From assembly GCA_934647305.1 (NCBI GenBank), contig CAKUFI010000002.1:26041-90040 (forward strand): a stretch of 64,000 nucleotides of DNA. The letters run 5' to 3'. The stretch is from an uncultured Clostridia bacterium (lineage in GTDB: Bacteria; Bacillota; Clostridia; Christensenellales; Aristaeellaceae). The first letter of the stretch is position 1, and each line of letters begins with the position of its first letter. This document shows positions 59,278 to 64,000 of this stretch, in pieces. The position numbers and the translations under genes are program-made. A model generated the notes under the pieces. It ran no database searches. It was not told where the DNA came from and saw only the letters and a program-made list of their open reading frames with translations.

Positions 59278-59952
59278 TCAGTTCTTCCGGGAGAACTCCC
59301 CGGACACCCAGCCGACCTTACCCGCGATTTCAATGGCGTGCCAGCCGTTCTCGGCGGTGGCCACCCACGGATAGGTCCTGCCCGGCTTCACGGCGGTGAT
59401 GCGCGTGTACTTCGTGCCGTTGCCGACGCGAACGTTCACCCTGCCGCCGCTGGATACGATGGTCACGGCGTCCTTCCGCACGGCGGGCGTTTCGGGCAGG
59501 ACAGGCGCGGGTTCAGGCGCACTCGGCTCTGCGGGCGTGACCGGCGTGTCGGTGGACGCGCTGTCTCCGCTGCCGTAGTCCGGGCGGCCGTAGCCCGCGA
59601 TGCGGTTGTAGTCCGGCCGGTACTTCTTCCGCCACACGCCGCCACCATTGGCGACCACGCCGGATGTGCCGGAGGTGTTGCCCTCGATGGTGTACACATA
59701 GGTGCCGTCTACCTTGTAAACCAGCCCTGTGTGCTGCACCGCCGGACCCCCTATGGCGTTCTTCGGCCAGAAGAAAATCTGGTCGCCGGGCTGCGGCGCG
59801 CTGAACAGCCGTCCCTTCGCCTTGTAATAGCTGCGGGAGTATCGGCATCCCGCGCCCGCGCTCTTCAGTGGCTGACACAGCAGCTTCAGCGCCGCGTCCC
59901 TGCCGTAGGCGGTGACGAAGCACCAGTCTACGAACACGTCGCACCACGCGTA
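59278..59952 (-). pseudogene. 5'-truncated CHAP/SH3b endolysin
   Basis: Recognisable from YAWCDVFVDWCF, the catalytic-Cys region of CHAP-type peptidoglycan amidases, through HTGLVYKVDGTYVYTIEGN (catalytic His) to a Pro-rich linker and a C-terminal SH3b domain (VNVRVGNGTKYTRITAVKPG..). The usual 50 or so residues before the Cys are absent; upstream sequence in frame is AT-rich and unrelated up to the tRNA. The catalytic residues remain, but no good start is seen. The truncation point lies about 150 bp inside the att repeat. Confidence 0.75.
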
Positions 59953-60103
59953 TACAGCATGCCTAAAAGCGAAAACCAAAACGGGTGCAATTAATTTTGC
60001 GCCCGCTTTTCGTTTGTTAATTCTGAATTTTTGACAATGCCAATCCTGCAAAAACGCCGAATTATCCACAGAAAACGGCATATTTCGGACGTATTGTGGA
60101 TAG

Positions 60104-60138
60104 CAGAAAACCCGGCTCTTCATTTCTGAAGAACCGGG
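60104..60138 (-). terminator. Terminator of the tRNA-Thr/tRNA-Pro transcript
   Basis: CCCGG with TCTTC arm pairing across AGAAAT to GAAGA and CCGGG, then TTTTCT on the minus strand. Partly inside the att repeat, so the element restores the terminator on integration. Confidence 0.7.
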
Positions 60139-60166
60139 CAATGGTCGAGGTGACAGGATTTGAACC
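60117..60166. repeat. att direct repeat, tRNA-Pro copy (attL-like)
   Basis: Identical 50 bases to 42817-42866, offset exactly 17,300 bp; includes the last 25 bases of tRNA-Pro. Identity stops within the T-arm. Confidence 0.85.
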
Positions 60167-60218
60167 TGCGACCTTTTGGTCCCGAACCAAACGCGCTACC
60201 AAACTGCGCTACACCTCG
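60142..60218 (-). tRNA. tRNA-Pro(CGG)
   Basis: 77 nt with encoded CCA. Acceptor CGAGGTG/CACCTCG, D-arm AGCGCAGTTTGGTAGCGC, anticodon loop TTCGGGA (anticodon CGG), T-loop GTTCAAATC. Integration target of the island. Confidence 0.95.
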
Positions 60219-60219
60219 A

Positions 60220-60295
60220 TGGAGCCAATGAAGGGACTCGAACCCTTGACCTGCTGATTACGAATCAGCTGCTCTGCCAACTGAGCTACATTGGC
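60220..60295 (-). tRNA. tRNA-Thr(CGT)
   Basis: 76 nt with encoded CCA. Acceptor GCCAATG/CATTGGC, anticodon stem GCTGA/TCAGC with loop TTCGTAA (anticodon CGT), T-loop GTTCGAGTC. One base upstream of tRNA-Pro in the transcript. Confidence 0.95.
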
Positions 60296-60520
60296 ACCCG
60301 CTGACAGTTAAAGATTATACCACAGAGAGGGGGCGGTTGTCTATAGCCCGAGACAGAATTTTCAAATTTAACATAGTACATGCCGCTCTGCAAACCGCCC
60401 CTCTCCCACGCCGCGCCCGAGGATTTTTCCCCCGCAGGGAACGCCTGAAGGCAGTCGGATCGTTCGCGTCTCCTGCCCCCGGCGGCGGGAATTTCCCCCC
60501 GGAGATGACCTTTTTAGGGG

Positions 60521-60550
60521 TTGAAGCGAGGCGGGCGGGTCTGGTATAAT
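60521..60550 (+). promoter_or_regulatory. Promoter of the YesN/YesM operon
   Basis: TTGAAG, 18 bp, TATAAT; GGGAGG stands 8 nt before the start codon at 60609. Confidence 0.65.
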
Positions 60551-60608
60551 GGAGGCGTATGTCAAAAACAGTTAAACCACTGATTAAGATATATGGGAGG
60601 TCGAGCGA

Positions 60609-61583
60609 ATGTACCAGCTGGTGGTTGCCGACGACGATCCGATCATTCGCCGGAGCCTGGAGACGCGGTATGACTGGGCGGCGATGGGGTTCGAGGTCGC
60701 GGGCGCGTTTTCGGACGGCAGCGACGTGATCGAGTATCTGAAGACTCATCGCGCCGACGCGGTGCTGACCGACATCGTGATGTTCGAGGTTTCAGGCATC
60801 GAGGTGAGCCGGTACGTGCGCGAAAGCTGCCCGGATTGCGCGGTGATCTTCCTGAGCGGGTATCAGGACTTCGAGATGGCGCAGCAGGGCATACGCAACG
60901 GCGTGTTCGACTACCTGCTCAAGCCCATACGCCCCGAACGGCTGAAGGAGACCTTTGCGCGGCTGCGGGAGCGGCTGGATCAGGCGGGCGAGGCAAGGCG
61001 GCAGCAGGCGCTTCAGACGGCGGCGGGCGGGCGCGTGCTCGAGCTGCTGGAGCAGATCGCAGGGCGATGCGGCCTGGCGCTGCCGGACGGCGCAGGCAGC
61101 CCGGCGCAGTGCATCGACTACATCGCCGCGCGGTGCGAGGACGAACGGGTCTCCGGGCCGCTGCGCGCGCTGGAGGCACAGAGCCGGCTGGCCTCGGCCG
61201 AGTACGTGACGGGCAAACTGACCGACCTGATGCTCTCCCTGCCCGAGAGCGATGAGTCTGTCGTGGAGCAGGCGAAGCTGTACATCCAGGCGCACCTGAG
61301 CGGCGACTGCTCGATCGACGCGGTGGCCGGAGCAGTCAACCTGAGCGCGCGGCAGCTGATGCGGCGCTTTTTCGAGTGCGAGGGCCGGACGGTGGGCAAA
61401 TACGTGCTGGCCTGCCGGATGGAGAAGGCGGCCGAGCTGATTGCGGGCGGACAGCGCAGCGTGGCGGCGCTCAGCGAACAGCTGGGCTACGGCAGCGAAA
61501 AGTACTTCCGCAAGGTGTTCGCGGGCTACTACGGCTGCACGGTGGGCGAGTACGCGCACAGGCGAAGGGAGGAAGGCCGATGA
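60609..61583 (+). CDS. YesN-type response regulator (REC + AraC helix-turn-helix)
   Basis: 324 aa. The receiver domain has DDDP at the N-terminus, phospho-acceptor Asp in VLTDIVMFEVSGIEV and Lys in YLLKPIRPERL. A helical linker follows, then an AraC-type DNA-binding domain (about 220-320) with VNLSARQLMRRFFECEG and EQLGYGSEKYFRKVFAGYYG. The kinase gene overlaps by 4 bp. These pairs usually control carbohydrate uptake and surface functions; the target is not evident here, since no sugar transporter adjoins. Confidence 0.93.
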   Translation: MYQLVVADDDPIIRRSLETRYDWAAMGFEVAGAFSDGSDVIEYLKTHRADAVLTDIVMFEVSGIEVSRYVRESCPDCAVIFLSGYQDFEMAQQGIRNGVFDYLLKPIRPERLKETFARLRERLDQAGEARRQQALQTAAGGRVLELLEQIAGRCGLALPDGAGSPAQCIDYIAARCEDERVSGPLRALEAQSRLASAEYVTGKLTDLMLSLPESDESVVEQAKLYIQAHLSGDCSIDAVAGAVNLSARQLMRRFFECEGRTVGKYVLACRMEKAAELIAGGQRSVAALSEQLGYGSEKYFRKVFAGYYGCTVGEYAHRRREEGR

Positions 61584-63346
61584 ACCGCCTGAGAAGATGG
61601 TGGGAGTCGCTGAAGCGGTACATGCGGGACTACCGGTTTCACAGTCTGTTCGTGCGCTACCTGGCGGCGAGTATCCTGGTGGTGACGCTGCCGGTCTATG
61701 CGATCAACCGGGCGTACAGCGCGCGTATGCTGGCCTCTGCCGCCCAGCAGATGCAGCGGATGAACGACCTGGAGCTCTCGCGCAGTCAGAACGCTGTCGA
61801 ATCCATGCTGGCGCTGCTCAAGAACATGGCCTACGTGACCTCGCAGCAGCGGGACGTACTGCGCCTGGCGGCCTACGAGCGTCTGCCTGAGCAGTTTTAC
61901 GAGAACCAGTTTTCTGAGCTCAAGAAGTCGGTCGTCGGGTACATGCGAGTGACGCGCTGCATCGACTCGGTGTATATCTACTTTGAAAAGCCGGGCGGCG
62001 TGCTGAGCTTTGAGACCGAGGAAAAGACAGCATACCTGCCGGTCTCCAAGCTGACCGACCGCGAGTGGCTGGCGCGCTACAAGGCGGGCAGTTGGCCCTT
62101 TCTGATCACGATCATGTACCCTATCGAGAACGACGCGGGCGCGCTCCGAGGCGCGGTGGCGCTCAATGTGGACGTGCGCGTCCTGGCGAACAGCCTGGGC
62201 ACAGGCAGCTACCGCCGGGACGGCGAGGCGGTGCTGGCGGCCTTTTCTCAGGCGGACCGAAGCCTGTTCTACGCAGACGAGTACCGCCTGTTCGAGAATG
62301 AGCGTCAGGCAGCGGATGAGCTGGCCGCGCTGTGGACGGACGACTTTGCGCCCGGTGAGTATCGCCTGTGGGGACAGCGCTGCCTGATCTCCAGCGCCCC
62401 GTCGAGCTCGGGCTTGCTGAGGTACTTCTACCTGACCACGCTGGATCGCTTCGGCGCGCTGCGTTCGGACGCGGCCGGGTTTTTCCGGTGGATGATCGCC
62501 GCATCGCTGGCGGTCGAGCTGGTCGTGTCGCTGTTTCTGGCCGCGCGCGCCTATCAGCCCATACACGCCCTGATGCAGGCCGCCGAGGAACCGGCCGAGC
62601 CCACGACCCTCGGCGAGCAGCACAGGCAGAACGAAATAGCCTACCTGAAGACCTACATCGCCGCCAAACAGGAGCAGACCGCCCGTATGCGCAAAGAAAT
62701 CGACCAGCGCGTCGCCTGCCTGCAAAACGCGCAGATGACCGCCCTGCAGAGTCAGATCAATCCTCACTTCCTCTACAACACCCTCGAGGCCATCGGCGAC
62801 AAGGTGGTCATGCTGGTTGGCAGGGAAAACGAGGGCAGCGAAATGATCTGCGAACTGTCCGAGCTGCTGCGCATCAGCCTGGCCACCGACAGCTACGTCG
62901 TGCCCCTGCGCGAGGAGCTGACCCACGTGCGCCTGTACATGAACCTGATCGATTTCCGCTACGGCGGCAGCGTCCAGTGGAACCTGGACGTGCCTGAAGA
63001 GCTGCTCGACCGCCGCGTCGTCAAGCTCTCCCTGCAGCCGCTCATCGAAAACTCCATCGAGCATGGCCTGCGACCCAAGCGCCGCCAGGGCAGCATCCGC
63101 ATCGCTGCCCGCGCCGAGGGTCAGGGCTTCGTGATCCAGGTCAGCGACGACGGCGTGGGCATGCCCCAGGAGGAAATCGACCGCCTCAACGAACGCTTCC
63201 ACACCCAGGCCCCTCAGCAAGCTCAGCATATCGGCCTGCAAAACGTCAATCAGCGCATCCGGCTCATCTACGGTGATCGGAGCGGCCTCTTCCTCTCCCA
63301 ATCCCCCGAGGGCGGCCTGTGCATCGAGGTCCGCTACGCCGAGTAG
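61580..63346 (+). CDS. YesM-type sensor histidine kinase
   Basis: 588 aa. Two membrane helices (near residues 25-45 and 295-315) flank a sensing domain of about 250 residues. Then comes the His_kinase segment LQSQINPHFLYNTLEAIGD (His near 395), the N-box PLIENSIEHG and G-box VSDDGVGMPQEEI. Starts in an ATGA overlap with the regulator. The sensed ligand is unknown; a HAMP region is short or absent between the second helix and the kinase part. Confidence 0.93.
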   Translation: MNRLRRWWESLKRYMRDYRFHSLFVRYLAASILVVTLPVYAINRAYSARMLASAAQQMQRMNDLELSRSQNAVESMLALLKNMAYVTSQQRDVLRLAAYERLPEQFYENQFSELKKSVVGYMRVTRCIDSVYIYFEKPGGVLSFETEEKTAYLPVSKLTDREWLARYKAGSWPFLITIMYPIENDAGALRGAVALNVDVRVLANSLGTGSYRRDGEAVLAAFSQADRSLFYADEYRLFENERQAADELAALWTDDFAPGEYRLWGQRCLISSAPSSSGLLRYFYLTTLDRFGALRSDAAGFFRWMIAASLAVELVVSLFLAARAYQPIHALMQAAEEPAEPTTLGEQHRQNEIAYLKTYIAAKQEQTARMRKEIDQRVACLQNAQMTALQSQINPHFLYNTLEAIGDKVVMLVGRENEGSEMICELSELLRISLATDSYVVPLREELTHVRLYMNLIDFRYGGSVQWNLDVPEELLDRRVVKLSLQPLIENSIEHGLRPKRRQGSIRIAARAEGQGFVIQVSDDGVGMPQEEIDRLNERFHTQAPQQAQHIGLQNVNQRIRLIYGDRSGLFLSQSPEGGLCIEVRYAE

Positions 63347-63388
63347 AAGGACGTTGGGGGGCAACGCTGGAGACGGCACCGGCCAGGC

Positions 63389-63423
63389 GAATCTGTTGAC
63401 CATAAATTAGAGCCTCCAGATTC
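63389..63423 (-). repeat. Dispersed hairpin element, copy 7 (inverted)
   Basis: Arms GAATCTG and CAGATTC; reading the minus strand the loop region contains TCTAATTTATGG, a one-base variant of the family loop. Nearly the same stem as copy 2 at 4.5 kb. Confidence 0.65.
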
Positions 63424-63680
63424 TTCGTGGTCAGAAGACTCGGTACGCTGCCCCGCATGAGCCGCGGTAAGGGCAGGCACAACTGACGCCGCTTCCCAGA
63501 AAGCGCTTTGCTCCGCAAAAGACATAAGGCAAAGAGATGCAGCTCCCCGAATGTGCCTTGGTTCGAAGAACGGGCAGCGAACTGTTCAGGCAAATATCCC
63601 CTTCGCGCTCTTCATAAGAGACGAGGGGGCTTTTTCAGTCCTCCCGCCGACATGTCCTGCCTGAAAAGCCATCCGCGGGA
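63424..63680. other. Non-coding spacer within the repeat field
   Basis: Between the YesM gene and the composite repeats; short open frames only. A GCGCTCTTCATAAGAGACGAG segment with a following TTTTT (near 63606-63637) may be a weak plus-strand terminator. Confidence 0.35.
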
Positions 63681-63834
63681 AACCCCTCAGTCACCATACG
63701 GTGACAGCTCCCCTTTCAAGGGAGCCTTGATTGCGCCGACCATGCCTTTCCTTTCAGGAGAGGTGCCCGCAGCGCAGGTGGAAGGGTTTGCAAACGCAGA
63801 CCTCGGCCGCTTCAATCTATGGCGGCCGATGGTC
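63681..63834 (+). repeat. Dispersed composite repeat, copy 8
   Basis: Begins with CACCATACGGTGACAGCTCC and GGGAGCC palindromic blocks of the kind widely scattered in Clostridia genomes, then the CTTTCAGGAGAGGTGCCCGC module, then hairpin II with arms GACC..GGCCGC (63799-63810) and GCGGCC..GGTC (63822-63834) around TTCAATCTATG. Confidence 0.75.
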
Positions 63835-63895
63835 ATCGCTAGACCCCGCGGAAGCAGATGGCTGTCGGCACTGCCGACCGGCAACGCCGGCATGA

Positions 63896-63958
63896 GTTTT
63901 CCGGGAGTTCCCGGAAAACCGCAGACCTCAGGGGCTTCAATCTATGGCCCCTGAGGTC
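63896..63958 (+). repeat. Dispersed double-hairpin element, copy 9 (complete)
   Basis: Hairpin I GTTTTCCGGG/CCCGGAAAAC (10 bp, 4-nt loop) and hairpin II GACCTCAGGGGC/GCCCCTGAGGTC (12 bp, perfect) around TTCAATCTATG, then TCGTCGATAGAACC and a GGCAGCAAGCGGCTGTCGGC tail running to the window end. Confidence 0.85.
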
Positions 63959-64000
63959 GTCGATAGAACCGGTGGCAGCAAGCGGCTGTCGGCACTGCCG

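Larger units (their letters stand above)
42817..60166. mobile_element. tRNA-Pro-associated genomic island with phage remnants and an Rhs tip array
   Basis: Bounded by a perfect 50-bp direct repeat whose right copy spans the 3' end of tRNA-Pro; the left copy is a tRNA fragment. The interior is mostly minus strand: phage-type endolysin and tail genes, one long Rhs gene, six displaced Rhs tip modules with immunity candidates, and a broken Rpn nuclease. The interior includes segments that are conspicuously AT-rich compared with the host. No integrase, replication or transfer gene is intact, so it is probably a decayed prophage or satellite no longer mobile by itself. Confidence 0.75.

Overview
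The window reads as chromosome of a GC-rich, Gram-positive-lineage anaerobe, most likely a gut-type Clostridia (Bacillota). This rests on strong AAAGGAGG-type ribosome binding sites, sigma-A promoters with 16-18 bp spacers, a maf-mreBCD-PBP2-minD-rodA shape cluster, a class B sortase with a VPKTG-type surface protein, a DUF3793-flavodoxin pair, and a YesN/YesM two-component pair. The species cannot be named from the sequence alone.

Layout. 1-5.5 kb holds a partial ADP-ribosylglycohydrolase, a DUF998 membrane protein, an EamA transporter, an SGNH hydrolase, a TrmH-type methyltransferase and a HAD phosphatase. 5.5-14.3 kb, minus strand, holds greA and then the cell-shape run from maf to rodA, interrupted by a dispersed repeat between mreC and mreD. 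14.6-20.3 kb holds a MATE exporter, an Rrf2 regulator and a PhoB-type response regulator/ABC/kinase operon with a candidate four-repeat operator. 20.6-25.2 kb is a surface module: sortase B, a sorted protein, and a large CxxC-repeat exported protein with a leader of about 215 nt. 25.4-33.4 kb holds an HMA-domain protein, the DUF3793-flavodoxin operon, a Na/Pi cotransporter, and a TrpXYZ-like ABC operon with a LysR regulator. 33.5-41.9 kb is a run of three exported proteins, one an alkyl-sulfatase-like metallo-beta-lactamase fold, headed by a pseudo-receiver and facing a LytTR response regulator/GHKL kinase pair.

42.8-60.2 kb is an island. A perfect 50-bp direct repeat (42817-42866 and 60117-60166, exactly 17,300 bp apart) includes the 3' end of a tRNA-Pro gene. 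Between the copies, almost all on the minus strand, lie phage remnants (a 5'-truncated CHAP/SH3 endolysin and a tail-type protein), one long Rhs/YD-repeat toxin gene with its immunity gene, six displaced Rhs C-terminal tip/immunity modules in tandem, and a frameshifted Rpn-family nuclease. Most modules end in a GC-rich hairpin, and the next restarts inside the Rhs core coding sequence. The pattern is that of a silent toxin-tip store. No integrase or secretion apparatus is visible.

60.2-64 kb holds tRNA-Pro(CGG), tRNA-Thr(CGT), a YesN/YesM two-component operon, and a repeat field. Across the window, intergenic gaps carry a composite repeat whose hallmark is a hairpin with a nearly invariant 11-nt loop (TTCAATCTATG type) on stems of different sequence that stay paired. 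It is often preceded by a second hairpin that also changes sequence while keeping its pairing.

The two observations most worth follow-up are the phage-associated Rhs tip array and the covarying double-hairpin repeat family.
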